NCBI RefSeq assembly: GCF_002836735.1
Contig: NZ_PJAS01000076.1
Coordinates: 54,598 to 118,597, forward strand
Direction: 5' to 3'
From: Psychrobacter sp. 4Bb
GTDB taxonomy: Bacteria; Pseudomonadota; Gammaproteobacteria; Pseudomonadales; Moraxellaceae
DNA length: 64,000 nt
Below, piece after piece: positions 16,474-26,375 of this stretch; positions within the stretch are counted from its first letter, which is position 1; each line of letters starts with the position of its first letter. Both the position numbers and the translations under genes were made by a program. The notes under the pieces were generated by a model. It was not told where the DNA came from. It did not search any database and saw nothing but the letters and a program-made list of their open reading frames with translations.

Positions 16474-19077
16474 TTAGGTCAACTGAGCAACGTTAATCTT
16501 GTCTGCTTCTTCAGTATAGTCTTCCATACGGTCGAAGTTCATGTATTGATAGACTTCATCACCCATGCTATTTAGCATGCCAGCATATTGCTGATACTCA
16601 TCGTTAGTCGGTAGTTTACCAAGTACCGCTGCGACTGCTGCAAGCTCTGCAGAAGCTAGGTATACGTTAGCGCCTTGACCTAGACGGTTCGGGAAGTTAC
16701 GAGTTGAGGTCGATACCGCTGTAGATTTCGGTGCGATACGTGCTTGGTTACCCATACATAGTGAACAACCTGGCATTTCAGTACGAGCGCCGGCTTGTGC
16801 ATAGATGTTGTAGTAACCTTCTTCCATCAACTGGCGTGCATCCATCTTAGTAGGTGGTGCAATCCATAGACGAGTCTTCAAGCTACCTGCTGGTACGTCT
16901 TGTAGCAATTTACCAGCGGCACGGAAGTGACCGATATTGGTCATACATGAACCAATGAATACTTCATCAATCGTATCACCAGCCACGTCTGCTAGCGTTT
17001 TTGCATCATCTGGATCGTTCGGGCAGCAAAGGATAGGCTCTTTGATTTTGCTCATATCGATAGTGATGTCGATCGCGTATTCAGCATCATCATCAGCACG
17101 CATGAGGCTTGGGTTAGCCAACCACTCTTGCATTTGCTCAACACGGCGGCTGATGGTACGTGCATCGCCATAGCCTTCTGAAATCATCCACTTAAGCAGC
17201 GTGATGTTTGAGTTTAGGTACTCAGTCACTGACGCTTCAGATAAAGTGATGGTACAACCAGCAGCACTACGCTCAGCTGAGGCATCAGACAATTCAAACG
17301 CTTGCTCAGCGGTTAAATCTTCTAGACCTTCGATTTCAAGAATACGGCCGTTGAACTCGTTGATTTTACCTTTCTTATCAACCGTCAAGTAACCTTCTTT
17401 GATCGCTTGATAAGGGATAGCATGTACTAGGTCACGTAGAGTGATACCAGCTTGACGCTCACCAACAAAACGAACACGAACAGATTCAGGCATATCAAGT
17501 GGCATTACACCAGTTGCAGCTGCGAAAGCAACTAGGCCAGAACCCGCTGGGAACGAGATACCCATTGGGAAACGAGTGTGCGAGTCACCACCAGTACCAA
17601 CGGTATCTGGAAGTAGCATACGGTTCAACCATGAGTGAATGATACCGTCACCTGGACGTAAGCTTACGCCGCCACGGTTCATGATAAAGTCAGGTAGTGT
17701 GTGCTGAGTCTCAACGTCAACTGGCTTTGGATAAGCAGCAGTATGACAGAATGACTGCATCACTAGGTCTGCTTGGAAACCCAAACATGCCAAGTCTTTT
17801 AGCTCATCACGCGTCATCGGACCAGTCGTATCCTGAGAACCGACAGTCGTCATCTTAGGCTCACAGTACATACCTGGACGTACGCCTGTCAAGCCACAAG
17901 CTTTACCAACCATTTTCTGGGCAAGCGTAAAGCCTTTACCAGTATCAGCTGGCTCTTCTGGCTTAGCAAAGATGTCTGAATGACCAAGACCCATGTATTC
18001 ACGGGCACGGTTAGTCAAACCACGACCAACGATCAATGGAATACGGCCACCAGCACGAACTTCATCAAGCAATGTTGGTGAGTTTAGTGAGAACGTTGAT
18101 AGTACTTCATCAGAGTCATGCTTAGTGATTTTGCCTTCGTACGGATAGATGTCAAACACATCACCCATGTTTAGGTTATCGACTGCCACTTTTTCGATTG
18201 GCAATGCGCCAGAATCTTCCATCGTGTTGAAGAAGATAGGAGCGATATTGTTACCAAGTACTAAACCGCCGCCACGTTTGTTTGGCACGTTAGGGATATC
18301 TTCACCCATCAACCACAATACTGAGTTGGTTGCAGACTTACGGCTAGAACCCGTACCAACCACGTCACCAACATAAGCGAGTGGATGGCCTTTTTCTTTT
18401 AGCGCTTCGATTTGCTTCATTGGACCGACAACGCCCTCTTCGTCAGCATTGATGCCGTCGCGAGAGTTTTTGTGCATGGCTAATGAATGCAATGGGATAT
18501 CAGGACGGCTCCACGCATCTTGCGCAGGAGACAAGTCATCAGTGTTGGTTTCGCCAGTCACTTTAAACGTCGTGTAAGTGGTCTTTTCTGGTACGGCAGC
18601 ACGGTTCAAGAACCATTCAGCGTCAGCCCAAGACTGCACAACTTCTTTTGCGATGTCATTACCAGCTTCGGCTTTTTCAGTCACGTCATTGAATGCGTCA
18701 AATACTAGCAAAGTTTTCTTTAGTGCTTCAGCAGCGTCTTGTGCAACTTCGCTATCATCTAGTGCAGCAACTAATGGCTGAACGTTGTAGCCACCTTGCA
18801 TAGTGCCTAGAATTTCAACAGCTTTTTGCTTGCTGATAAGTGGTGATGATGTTTCACCCTTTAAGATAGCAGCCAAAAATGCCGCTTTAACGTATGCTGC
18901 TTGGTCAACACCAGCAGGGATACGGTTTTCTAATAGGTTCATCAAGAACGCATCTTCGCCTGCAGGCGGGTTCTTTAATAATTCAACCAACTCTACTACT
19001 TGTTTTTCATTTAGTGGTAGGGGTACAGTTCCTAGCTCAGCACGTTCTTCGACATGTTTACGATAAGCTTCTAACAC
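16474..19077 (-). CDS. acnB: aconitate hydratase B / 2-methylisocitrate dehydratase
   Basis: 867 residues, the size of E. coli AcnB (865). It interconverts citrate and isocitrate in the TCA cycle and can act on 2-methylisocitrate. The N-terminal HEAT-like helical domain (about 1-160) is followed by the mobile swivel domain, which in AcnB precedes the catalytic domains ('[18 protein letters not shown]'). The [4Fe-4S] cysteines are in '[15 protein letters not shown]' and '[13 protein letters not shown]'. It is cytoplasmic; apo-AcnB can bind mRNA in other bacteria. It is monocistronic, with its own promoter and terminator. Confidence 0.98.
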   Translation of the reverse strand: MLEAYRKHVEERAELGTVPLPLNEKQVVELVELLKNPPAGEDAFLMNLLENRIPAGVDQAAYVKAAFLAAILKGETSSPLISKQKAVEILGTMQGGYNVQPLVAALDDSEVAQDAAEALKKTLLVFDAFNDVTEKAEAGNDIAKEVVQSWADAEWFLNRAAVPEKTTYTTFKVTGETNTDDLSPAQDAWSRPDIPLHSLAMHKNSRDGINADEEGVVGPMKQIEALKEKGHPLAYVGDVVGTGSSRKSATNSVLWLMGEDIPNVPNKRGGGLVLGNNIAPIFFNTMEDSGALPIEKVAVDNLNMGDVFDIYPYEGKITKHDSDEVLSTFSLNSPTLLDEVRAGGRIPLIVGRGLTNRAREYMGLGHSDIFAKPEEPADTGKGFTLAQKMVGKACGLTGVRPGMYCEPKMTTVGSQDTTGPMTRDELKDLACLGFQADLVMQSFCHTAAYPKPVDVETQHTLPDFIMNRGGVSLRPGDGIIHSWLNRMLLPDTVGTGGDSHTRFPMGISFPAGSGLVAFAAATGVMPLDMPESVRVRFVGERQAGITLRDLVHAIPYQAIKEGYLTVDKKGKINEFNGRILEIEGLEDLTAEQAFELSDASAERSAAGCTITLSEASVTEYLNSNITLLKWMISEGYGDARTISRRVEQMQEWLANPSLMRADDDAEYAIDITIDMSKIKEPILCCPNDPDDAKTLADVAGDTIDEVFIGSCMTNIGHFRAAGKLLQDVPAGSLKTRLWIAPPTKMDARQLMEEGYYNIYAQAGARTEMPGCSLCMGNQARIAPKSTAVSTSTRNFPNRLGQGANVYLASAELAAVAAVLGKLPTNDEYQQYAGMLNSMGDEVYQYMNFDRMEDYTEEADKINVAQLT

Positions 19078-19497
19078 AATAGTCGTCCTCGTCAGTTGGG
19101 GTGTAGCATATTACGTGGGTAGTCAGCATGACTGCCTGCGTCTATATACTATATGAAATAATTATCCGTGCAATCATAGCTTAAAACGCTTTAAATGTTA
19201 ATGGCTCAGCCCTGAAAAGGCGCATAGTAAGGCCATATTGAACATTTATTATAAAAATAGTGCCATCAATAATATGATTGTAGCGCTCATTATAACTGGC
19301 ATTTGCCTGATTACGCTTATCAATAAGCGCTTGCTTTATGACTGAGCAGACACCATATGACTGATATACGATTTCATAAGAAATAACTTCGATAAAATTT
19401 TGCTTAAAAAAATGTAGCAACTTCGATTTATTGACAGTCGACTGAATAGCAGTCGATTTGGTAAAAACATTTTGGTATAAACATTAAGGACGACGAT
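19078..19497. other. divergent intergenic region acnB / CMD-family gene
   Basis: About 420 bases. The acnB-proximal side holds the promoter listed separately. The rest is AT-rich, with no convincing gene; short open frames here have no family-like sequence. AAGGACGACGAT before 19498 is the ribosome-binding site of the plus-strand gene. Confidence 0.5.
19146..19173 (-). promoter_or_regulatory. candidate sigma-70 promoter of acnB
   Basis: On the minus strand TTGCAC (19168-19173) and TAGTAT (19146-19151) are separated by 16 bp. This puts the transcription start near 19140 and leaves a leader of about 60 nt before the acnB ATG. Confidence 0.45.
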
Positions 19498-19908
19498 ATG
19501 ACTGATAGCAATGCGGACAACAATACTAACTATGACAATGGTCTCAAGGTACGCACTGAGGTTATGGGTGAGCAGCATGTCAAACGCTCACTTGATGCTG
19601 CCACAGGATTTACCCAGCCACTGCAAGACTGGATTATTGAACACGCTTGGGGCAGCACTTGGCAAGATGACTCAGTATTACCACGCAAGTATCGCTCATT
19701 AATTACCATTGCCTTTTTAATTGCCCAAAAAAGCCCAAACGAGTTGAAAGGACATATACGCGGTGCCATTAACAACGGGGCTAGTGTCGCTGAGATTAGA
19801 GAAGTGCTCATGCACAGCTTGCCGTACTGCGGTGCACCTGCTACTCAAGAAGCGTTTCGCGCTGCCATAGATATACTGAATGAGTTGGAAATCGATATAG
19901 ATATTTAA
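19498..19908 (+). CDS. carboxymuconolactone decarboxylase family protein
   Basis: 136 residues resembling the PcaC branch of the CMD/AhpD superfamily: 'AWGSTWQDDSVLPRKYRSLITIAFLIAQ', 'ELKGHIRGAINNGASVAEIREVLMH' and 'LPYCGAPATQEAF'. PcaC decarboxylates 4-carboxymuconolactone in protocatechuate degradation, but no pca genes are nearby, so the substrate is uncertain. The CxxC pair of peroxidase-type AhpD proteins is absent, with a single Cys in 'PYCG'. Residues 1-18 are an Asn/Asp-rich disordered start. AAGGA lies about 9 nt before the ATG. Confidence 0.82.
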   Translation: MTDSNADNNTNYDNGLKVRTEVMGEQHVKRSLDAATGFTQPLQDWIIEHAWGSTWQDDSVLPRKYRSLITIAFLIAQKSPNELKGHIRGAINNGASVAEIREVLMHSLPYCGAPATQEAFRAAIDILNELEIDIDI

Positions 19909-19975
19909 AACTATGGTCGTCCGAGCAATCATAGTAATCTTAACAATATTGTTTAAAAATTGACGACCAAATTTC

Positions 19976-19984
19976 TGCTATAAT
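19976..19984 (+). promoter_or_regulatory. extended -10 promoter of lipA
   Basis: TGCTATAAT at 19976-19984 is a perfect extended -10 element. The upstream TTGACG is only 13 bp away, too close to be the partner -35, so I read this as an extended -10 promoter. Confidence 0.5.
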
Positions 19985-20056
19985 ATCTGCACTCATAAAA
20001 CATTCTGATAATTCCATAAACCCTTACAATATAAAGGGTTAAGAGATAACTCCATT

Positions 20057-21100
20057 ATGACAACTGCCGTACAAACACATGTACCTGCTGCTAAGGCCAA
20101 ACCAAAAAAAGCCATCCAAGGCGAAAAGCTACGTGGCTATGACAAAGTTGCCCGTATCCCAATTAAGGTGATCCCGACTGTCGAGGCAAAGAAAAAGCCT
20201 GATTGGATTCGGGTAAAAATGTCCTCGCCTGCTGAAGTCGCTCGTATCAAAGCAACCTTACGTGAGCAAAAGCTTTATACCGTCTGTGAAGAAGCAGCCT
20301 GCCCTAACCTGCCACAGTGCTTCGCTGATGGTACAGCCACCTTTATGATCATGGGTGATATCTGTACGCGTCGCTGCCCGTTCTGTGATGTAGGTCATGG
20401 TCGTCCTAATGAGCTAGACAAGGATGAGCCGCGTCATACCGCTGAGACCATTCAAGGTCTACAACTTAAGTATGCCGTAATCACCTCTGTCGATCGCGAT
20501 GATCTAAAAGACGGCGGTGCGGGACATTTTGTGGAAGTGCTAAACGAGTCAAGAGCACTTAGCCCAAACTGCTTGATTGAAATCCTAGTACCAGATTTCC
20601 GTGGCCGTATGGATATTGCATTGGATTTATTGACAGAGACTGCACCAGATGTGTTTAACCACAATATCGAAACGGTGCCACGTCTATACAAAGCTTTCCG
20701 TCCGGGTTCTGATTATCAGCATTCGCTAGATTTGCTTAAGATTTATAAAGAGCGTCGTCCTGATATCGCCACCAAGTGCGGCTTTATGGTTGGTCTTGGT
20801 GAGACAGAAGAAGAGATCTATGCGCTACTCGATGATCTAAAGGCTCATGACGTGGATATGATCACGATTGGTCAGTATCTACAGCCTAGTAAAAACCACG
20901 CCCCTGTTGATCGTTATGTCCATCCAGATGAGTTCCAACGCTATATGGACTACGGCAAAAAAATCGGCTTCTTTAGCATTTGGGCAGGCCCAATGGTACG
21001 CTCAAGCTACTTTGCAGATCGTCAGTACTACGGCGAAGACTGCCCAGCACCTATCCGCAGCAAAAAAGCATTAGAAGCTGAAGGCAAACTTGGCTGCTAA
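20057..21100 (+). CDS. lipA: lipoyl synthase
   Basis: 347 residues (E. coli LipA 321). A radical SAM enzyme that inserts two sulfurs into protein-bound octanoyl groups to make lipoyl cofactors for the 2-oxoacid dehydrogenases and the glycine cleavage system. The auxiliary cluster motif '[12 protein letters not shown]' (CX4CX5C), the radical SAM motif 'CTRRCPFC' (CX3CX2C) and the C-terminal 'RSSY' that binds the auxiliary cluster are all present. The Ala/Lys-rich N-terminus is about 25 residues longer than in E. coli. lipB is not adjacent. Confidence 0.98.
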   Translation: MTTAVQTHVPAAKAKPKKAIQGEKLRGYDKVARIPIKVIPTVEAKKKPDWIRVKMSSPAEVARIKATLREQKLYTVCEEAACPNLPQCFADGTATFMIMGDICTRRCPFCDVGHGRPNELDKDEPRHTAETIQGLQLKYAVITSVDRDDLKDGGAGHFVEVLNESRALSPNCLIEILVPDFRGRMDIALDLLTETAPDVFNHNIETVPRLYKAFRPGSDYQHSLDLLKIYKERRPDIATKCGFMVGLGETEEEIYALLDDLKAHDVDMITIGQYLQPSKNHAPVDRYVHPDEFQRYMDYGKKIGFFSIWAGPMVRSSYFADRQYYGEDCPAPIRSKKALEAEGKLGC

Positions 21101-21187
21101 TTTAGCAATGAGGTGAGAATAATAGTGGCGAAGAACAGCTGCGAAGAATAGTGGCTAAGACAGTTATTACGACATCTCGAGAATATT

Positions 21188-21227
21188 AAAAAGGGTGAAT
21201 AACAGATTTGTTATTCACCCTTTTTTT
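21188..21227. terminator. bidirectional terminator lipA / TRAP permease
   Basis: A 16-bp nearly perfect stem, AAAAAGGGTGAATAAC (21188-21203) with GTTATTCACCCTTTTT (from 21210), around a 6-nt loop and followed by T residues. It is placed between convergent genes. Confidence 0.9.
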
Positions 21228-21265
21228 GAGCTTTGTTAGATTTAAGAATGATTAAACCTAACGCT

Positions 21266-23308
21266 TTACACGGTTAAAGTTGGCGTCGGCTTTCCAGCTG
21301 TTTTTATATTGAATGCAGCAATACCAAGGACGATCACACCACCTGCGATACCAGTCGTAATCTCAGGATAAATCAATAATAAAGCGCCAATAGCTAAGAT
21401 GAAACGAGTCACCGTATTCATACCACCTCTGAAATACCCTTCAAGTGCCGAGCTCAGCGCAATAACACCCGTCACCGAAGTCACTACCACTGTAATGATA
21501 TCTACAATAGGTGGCAGCGGAAAATCTTTTGCCGTAACTGCTAGGCCAGTTGGATCTATCATCAACATCGTTGGATTATAAATAAACATAAACGGCACGA
21601 TGAATCCTGCGAGGGCAAGTTTGAGGGACAAGAACCCTGTCTTCATCGGATCACCACCGGATATACCTGCACCCGCAAAGGCTGCGAGACACACAGGCGG
21701 TGTAATATTGGCAAAGATACCAAAATAGAAAACAAACATGTGCGCTGACAAGATTGGAATATCAAAACCGGCCAATGCTGGTGCAGCCATGGTCGCCGTA
21801 ATGATATAGGCAGGAATAGATGGTAATCCCATGCCCAAGACCATTGATGCCAACATCGTTAAGATAAGCGTAAAGAATAATGATCCTGCACCTAACGTGA
21901 CGATAGATGACGTCATCACCGTACCAAAACTGGTCAGACTCACCACCCCAATGATAATACCAACGACCGCACAAGCAGCCATAACCGCTAGCGACTGGCG
22001 CGCACCATCTTCCAATGCACCCAGAATATCAGAAAAGCTCATGCGCGTTTCGGCACGTAGCATACTGATCACAACGGTAAAACCAATGGTATAAGCTGCT
22101 GCATATCCTACAGGTACGTTTCTGATTAATAAGAAAATCAAGAAGACAATCGGCAATAGCATGTGACCGCGGGCTTTTAGTACTTCTTTGACCGCTGGTA
22201 AATTTTCTTTAGCAATACCTTTTAGATCACGACGTCCAGCGCGGAAATGCACCTGCGCAATGACGCCTAAATAGTATAGTATTGCTGGCAATAATGCTGC
22301 TAAGGCAATCGTACTATATGGCAAGCCTGTTGTCTCAGCCATAATAAAGGCACTAGCACCCATAATCGGAGGCAAGATCTGTCCACCAACCGAAGCACTG
22401 GCCTCAACCGCACCTGCGAAATCTTTGTGATAGCCAACCTTTTTCATCAACGGAATGGTAAAGGCACCCGTACTAACCACATTTGATAAAGCTGAGCCAT
22501 TGATACTGCCCATAAAACCACTAGAGATGACTGCTACTTTTGCAGGTCCGCCCTTTTTATGACCAGCGATGGCCAATGCCAAATCATTAAATAACTGTCC
22601 CATTCCCGAACGTGCTAAGAACGCACCAAACAGGATAAATAAGAAGATAAAAGTAACCGAGGCACCAATCGCAACAGAGTATAGGCCTTCAGTTTTTAGG
22701 AATAATTGACCAAAGATATCACCCATGTCATAAGGGCGAGTCAGCAGCCTATCGGGCATAAAATCCAAATGACTGACAAATGGATAAGCCAAGAATATCC
22801 CTGCCAATATTGGTAAAATCCAACCAGTGATACGGCGACTGCCTTCTAGTACACAGACCACCGTAATCAGGGAAAATATCACATCGACCTGATTGGCCAT
22901 ACCGCCACGCGAGGTCACGATATCTTGATATTCATAGATGAGATAGCCCATACCGGATAGAGACAAGGCAAACCAAATCCAGTCATACCATGCCACTCGC
23001 TTGCGGCTACTTTTTTTGCTGGCTGGAAAAATTAGGAATATCAATGCAAAACCAACACCTACGTGTACAGAGCGCTGTAACAGTGCTGGCATTGGATTAA
23101 AAGTGATATATAAATGAAACAGTGAATAGAGTATACAAATGCCAGCAATAAAATATTTTACTGGTCCTTGAGTGATATGACGCGTGATTGACTCTCGGTC
23201 ATATTTTTCCAATACTGCTCGGTTGACCGCATCCGCCTCAGCATCGTTATCAACTTGAGCATCTGGCATGGTAGTCACACTACCTTGATCCGTCACTTGG
23301 GAGTTCAT
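21266..23308 (-). CDS. TRAP transporter fused permease (4TM/12TM)
   Basis: 680 residues with about 16 membrane segments, joining the small (DctQ-like) and large (DctM-like) TRAP permease parts in one chain as usual for TAXI-type systems. Recognisable segments: 'FGAFLARSGMGQLFNDLALAIAGHKKGGPAKVAV', 'SSGFMGSINGSALSNVVSTGAFTIPLMKKVGY' and 'GMGLPSIPAYI'. It imports an organic solute with sodium or proton symport; the substrate is unknown. A longer frame opens at 23335, but AAGGA lies 8 nt before the ATG at 23308. The start overlaps the DUF1850 gene by 29 nt, suggesting translational coupling. Confidence 0.93.
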   Translation of the reverse strand: MNSQVTDQGSVTTMPDAQVDNDAEADAVNRAVLEKYDRESITRHITQGPVKYFIAGICILYSLFHLYITFNPMPALLQRSVHVGVGFALIFLIFPASKKSSRKRVAWYDWIWFALSLSGMGYLIYEYQDIVTSRGGMANQVDVIFSLITVVCVLEGSRRITGWILPILAGIFLAYPFVSHLDFMPDRLLTRPYDMGDIFGQLFLKTEGLYSVAIGASVTFIFLFILFGAFLARSGMGQLFNDLALAIAGHKKGGPAKVAVISSGFMGSINGSALSNVVSTGAFTIPLMKKVGYHKDFAGAVEASASVGGQILPPIMGASAFIMAETTGLPYSTIALAALLPAILYYLGVIAQVHFRAGRRDLKGIAKENLPAVKEVLKARGHMLLPIVFLIFLLIRNVPVGYAAAYTIGFTVVISMLRAETRMSFSDILGALEDGARQSLAVMAACAVVGIIIGVVSLTSFGTVMTSSIVTLGAGSLFFTLILTMLASMVLGMGLPSIPAYIITATMAAPALAGFDIPILSAHMFVFYFGIFANITPPVCLAAFAGAGISGGDPMKTGFLSLKLALAGFIVPFMFIYNPTMLMIDPTGLAVTAKDFPLPPIVDIITVVVTSVTGVIALSSALEGYFRGGMNTVTRFILAIGALLLIYPEITTGIAGGVIVLGIAAFNIKTAGKPTPTLTV

Positions 23309-23843
23309 GACAAAAGTCCTTTTTAAATCTATCAATTAAATCATACGTCTTAGGCATGATCACCACTTCAGAATAGTCTGGCACCCACTGGTGAATCAAG
23401 AAACGATGACCACCATAATCCATTTCACCTTTGGTCAGTCTAGATACGACCCAATTAAGGCGAGGCAGTTTTTCGTTGATTTGATAACCCAGATAGCCAG
23501 GCTTTTGTATAGGAGCGAGCATTTCGGTGGAGGGCGTCCCTGCACCGAACGCTTCAAAATAGGTCGTGGTCAGTAACAGCTCCGCACCTGCTGTACTGCT
23601 GCCGTCTATGCGTTGATACTGTTCTTCCCACCACTGTTTTTCTACAGAATGTATCCAACGTAGCTGAAAATCAGGCTCAGTGAAATAACAAACCTTATCA
23701 TCAGCACCGTCTACGCCTGCGACTCGCACTTCAACGACAGACTGAAGCGTAGAGCCTAACCATAGCGTAAAAAAAACCAGCGCTGCAATAAATGCCGCGC
23801 CAGTTGATAACCATAATGAATTACTTGGCTGCTTGTTCGTCAT
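23280..23843 (-). CDS. DUF1850 protein of the TAXI-TRAP operon
   Basis: 187 residues with one N-terminal membrane segment (about 10-30, 'TGAAFIAALVFFTLWLGSTL') and a periplasmic beta-rich domain containing 'WIHSVEKQWWEEQYQ', the core motif of DUF1850. DUF1850 genes are regularly found between a TAXI binding protein and a fused TRAP permease, as here, so it is probably an accessory of uptake. Its exact role is unknown. It overlaps the upstream gene by 23 nt and the permease gene by 29 nt. Confidence 0.85.
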   Translation of the reverse strand: MTNKQPSNSLWLSTGAAFIAALVFFTLWLGSTLQSVVEVRVAGVDGADDKVCYFTEPDFQLRWIHSVEKQWWEEQYQRIDGSSTAGAELLLTTTYFEAFGAGTPSTEMLAPIQKPGYLGYQINEKLPRLNWVVSRLTKGEMDYGGHRFLIHQWVPDYSEVVIMPKTYDLIDRFKKDFCHELPSDGSR

Positions 23844-24840
23844 AGTATTTTTTAGCTCCAGGATGGATTGGGGCTACCATGCCATCACGAGCGGTTTCTA
23901 GACTGATATCATTGGCCGCTTGGTGAGCTGTTTTTAGACCATCTAAATTATCAAATAATGCTTTTGTTAGTTTATAACCATCCGCTTCAGAGAGGTCAGA
24001 GCTAACTAGTAATGCATTCATGATCGCTGCAGTTGGTACAGCTGTTTCGTTGCCATAAGTGCCAGCAGGAATCTCAAAGGTTTTGAAGTAAGGCTTGGTC
24101 GCGATGATTTCTTTTAGCTTGTCTTGGTTGATAGTGACAATCTGTAAATCTAAACCTTGCTCTAACTCCATCAAAGATGAGTTTGGTAGGCCACTACTAA
24201 AGAATGCCGCTTCAATCTTACCTGCTTTCATACCATCAGCAGCTTCAGCAAAGCCTAGATAATCAACGGTGACATCATCATATGTGATACCAAACCCTTC
24301 AAGTAAAGTACGAGCATTCACTTCTGTACCAGAACCTTGATCGCCTACAGCAATACGCTTGCCTCGTAAATCTTCAATGTTTTTGATACCAGATTTTTTC
24401 GAGGTCACGATTTGCACCACATTAGGGTACAAAACAGCAATCTGCTGAATGTTAGTGATTGGCTGCTCAAAGTTGTTTTTACCTTCGACAGCATCCGTCA
24501 CCACGTCACTTAGTGCCAAGACCATGTCGACCTTGCCTTGGGTCAATAGATTGACGTTTTCGACTGATGCACCAGTGGTTTGCGTTTTTGAGTTTACGCC
24601 AAAGGTTTTGACATAGACTTCAGACAATGAAGTACCAATGATGTTATAAGGGCCAGACGCACCGCCAGTAGCGATGGTCAAAAACTTAGTATCAAGCTTA
24701 TCTGCTGCAGTATCTGTTGCCGCGCTATCTGCAGATGCAGTATCACTGCCCTCTGAGCTTGGAGATGAGCATGCAGTTAGACCTAACGCAGCACTCAACA
24801 TAGCTGACAAAAGTAATGGGGATTTTAAAGAATTAAGCAT
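23821..24840 (-). CDS. TAXI-family TRAP transporter solute-binding lipoprotein
   Basis: 339 residues. A lipoprotein signal peptide ends in the lipobox 'LTAC' (Cys24), followed by a Ser/Asp/Ala-rich tether. The TAXI domain shows 'FLTIATGGASGPYNIIGTSLSEVY', 'GKRIAVGDQGSGTEVNARTLLEGFG' and 'AAFFSSGLPN'. It should capture an organic acid-like solute in the periplasm and pass it to the fused permease. The frame is open upstream to 24939, but AAGGA lies 8 nt from the ATG at 24840, and only this start puts the signal peptide at the N-terminus. First gene of the three-gene TRAP operon. Confidence 0.92.
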   Translation of the reverse strand: MLNSLKSPLLLSAMLSAALGLTACSSPSSEGSDTASADSAATDTAADKLDTKFLTIATGGASGPYNIIGTSLSEVYVKTFGVNSKTQTTGASVENVNLLTQGKVDMVLALSDVVTDAVEGKNNFEQPITNIQQIAVLYPNVVQIVTSKKSGIKNIEDLRGKRIAVGDQGSGTEVNARTLLEGFGITYDDVTVDYLGFAEAADGMKAGKIEAAFFSSGLPNSSLMELEQGLDLQIVTINQDKLKEIIATKPYFKTFEIPAGTYGNETAVPTAAIMNALLVSSDLSEADGYKLTKALFDNLDGLKTAHQAANDISLETARDGMVAPIHPGAKKYYDEQAAK

Positions 24841-25323
24841 TGAATTCATCCTTGAAGTAATCGGTTTTATACGTTTAACAATATCCGTATTTATACATAA
24901 ATACGTTACAGACGAGTAATAATATAGTAATTCTGTCAATAAATAAACCTTAGCTTACTTTCTCTTTTTCTTTCAATACCTTATATTTAAAGCTATTAGA
25001 GAAAATATAGGCTATTCATTAATTGTACTAATATATATTTATGTTTTGCTATGCGAAACAAAGTTCCATTTAATAAATATTAAAACAAAAATTGTCGCTA
25101 TTGTAAACCTTTATCGATATCTGGAAAATATTGTCATATCGCATTATTTCTTAGGAATTTTTAGATATAGCAAATTAATGAGAATTCTCTATTTATAACT
25201 ATCTCGATTTATAACTATAAGGGCAAAAGTTCTGCTATATTTTATCTGAGCTATTTTTTGGTTCAGGATATTACATGGCACTAGTCTGTGTCTCTCTTTT
25301 ATTAACCCATTCGGATAGTCCTT
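24841..25323. other. AT-rich divergent intergenic region
   Basis: About 480 bases between the TAXI operon (minus) and mtnP (plus). It is very AT-rich, especially 24940-25210, consistent with divergent promoters. No repeat or terminator is evident. The only coding candidate is the short leader frame starting at 25275. Confidence 0.5.
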
Positions 25324-25367
25324 ATGACAATACCCCACACGGAAGTACTGGCAACGTTATCTGCTGA
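25275..25367 (+). CDS. possible 30-codon leader ORF overlapping mtnP
   Basis: ATG at 25275 has AGGA 6 nt upstream and opens a 30-codon frame (begins MALVCVSLLL) that ends in TGA at 25365-25367, inside the first codons of mtnP in another frame. mtnP itself has no clear ribosome-binding site, so translation of this frame could deliver ribosomes to it. No homology is recognised. Confidence 0.25.
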   Translation: MALVCVSLLLTHSDSPYDNTPHGSTGNVIC

Positions 25368-26217
25368 TATTGCTATCATCGGTGGTAGCGGTCTCTACCA
25401 AATGTCATCACTGACCAACAAACGCAGTGTGACAATACAGACGCCTTATGGCAGTCCATCTGATGATATTGTCTTAGGTGAGCTTGAGGGAGTGACAGTC
25501 GCATTTCTGACACGGCATGGTCAGGGCCACAGACTGACCCCGTCTGAAGTGCCTTATCGAGCCAATATCTATGCGCTAAAAACGCTTGGGGTACGCTATA
25601 TCGTATCCGTATCAGCAGTTGGCTCATTGCAAGCGCATCTTAAGCCATTAGACATGGTCATTCCAGATCAAATGATTGATATGACTAAGCAGCGAGCGAG
25701 TACTTTCTTTGGCGAAGGTGCCGTCGCTCATGTGTCGATGGCAGACCCACTATGCCCTGTCCTAGCAGACATCTTGACGCGCGCTTGTGACCAAGCAAAT
25801 ATTGTAGAAGGTACCAACCATTCTAAAGCAACTTATGTCTGCATCGAAGGGCCTCAATTCTCAACTCGGGCAGAGTCAGAATGGTATCGTCAGATGCAGG
25901 CAGATATCATTGGCATGACCAATATGCCAGAAGCCAAGTTGGCTCGTGAAGCCAGTATTGCTTATGCCACCTTAGCTCTGGTGACGGATTTTGATTGTTG
26001 GCATCCGACGGAAGAAGCCGTCAGTGCCGACTATGCGATAAAAAACCTAATGAAAAATGCGGATAATGCTCAAAAAGTGATACGGGAAGCTGTTGCTTTG
26101 ATTGCCGCTGAGCTGCCTGAGTCAATCGCTCACAATGCTCTTGCACAAGCATTAGTCACACCTATAGATGCGATGGACGAACATACCAAGATCAGACTGG
26201 CCGCCTTGCTAGCGTAA
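25324..26217 (+). CDS. mtnP: S-methyl-5'-thioadenosine phosphorylase
   Basis: 297 residues. It cleaves methylthioadenosine, a by-product of polyamine synthesis, with phosphate to adenine and methylthioribose-1-phosphate, feeding methionine salvage. Clear family motifs: 'IAIIGGSGLYQMSSL', 'FLTRHGQGHRLTPSEVPYRANIYALK', 'SVSAVGSLQ', 'CIEGPQFSTRAESEWYRQMQADIIGMTNMPEAKLAREA' split over the base-binding loop, and 'VTDFDCW'. Cytoplasmic. A methylthioinosine-specific variant cannot be excluded. No methionine-salvage genes adjoin it. Confidence 0.93.
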   Translation: MTIPHTEVLATLSADIAIIGGSGLYQMSSLTNKRSVTIQTPYGSPSDDIVLGELEGVTVAFLTRHGQGHRLTPSEVPYRANIYALKTLGVRYIVSVSAVGSLQAHLKPLDMVIPDQMIDMTKQRASTFFGEGAVAHVSMADPLCPVLADILTRACDQANIVEGTNHSKATYVCIEGPQFSTRAESEWYRQMQADIIGMTNMPEAKLAREASIAYATLALVTDFDCWHPTEEAVSADYAIKNLMKNADNAQKVIREAVALIAAELPESIAHNALAQALVTPIDAMDEHTKIRLAALLA

Positions 26218-26290
26218 TCTTGATACTTACTCTCCATCTTAAACTGACTGCTGCTAATCGGTTTAGTCTTAATCTGACTTCAATCAAGTC

Positions 26291-26325
26291 AAAAAAGGCC
26301 ATTAACTAAAATAATGGCCTTTTCT
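26291..26325. terminator. bidirectional terminator mtnP / arsM
   Basis: AAAAGGCCATTA (26293-26304) pairs with TAATGGCCTTTT (26312-26323), 12 perfect pairs with A and T tracts on the outside. It lies between convergent genes. Confidence 0.9.
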
Positions 26326-26375
26326 ATAATTTAGCATGTATATTCGAAATTTATACTAAATACATCACTTTGATA

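Noticed and set aside
18487..19082. Several long plus-strand open frames over acnB
   Set aside because: They are antisense to a highly conserved gene and reflect its codon pattern; none has a recognisable protein.
19961..19984. TTGACG and TATAAT upstream of lipA as a classical promoter pair
   Set aside because: The spacing is only 13 bp; the extended -10 TGCTATAAT explains the site better.
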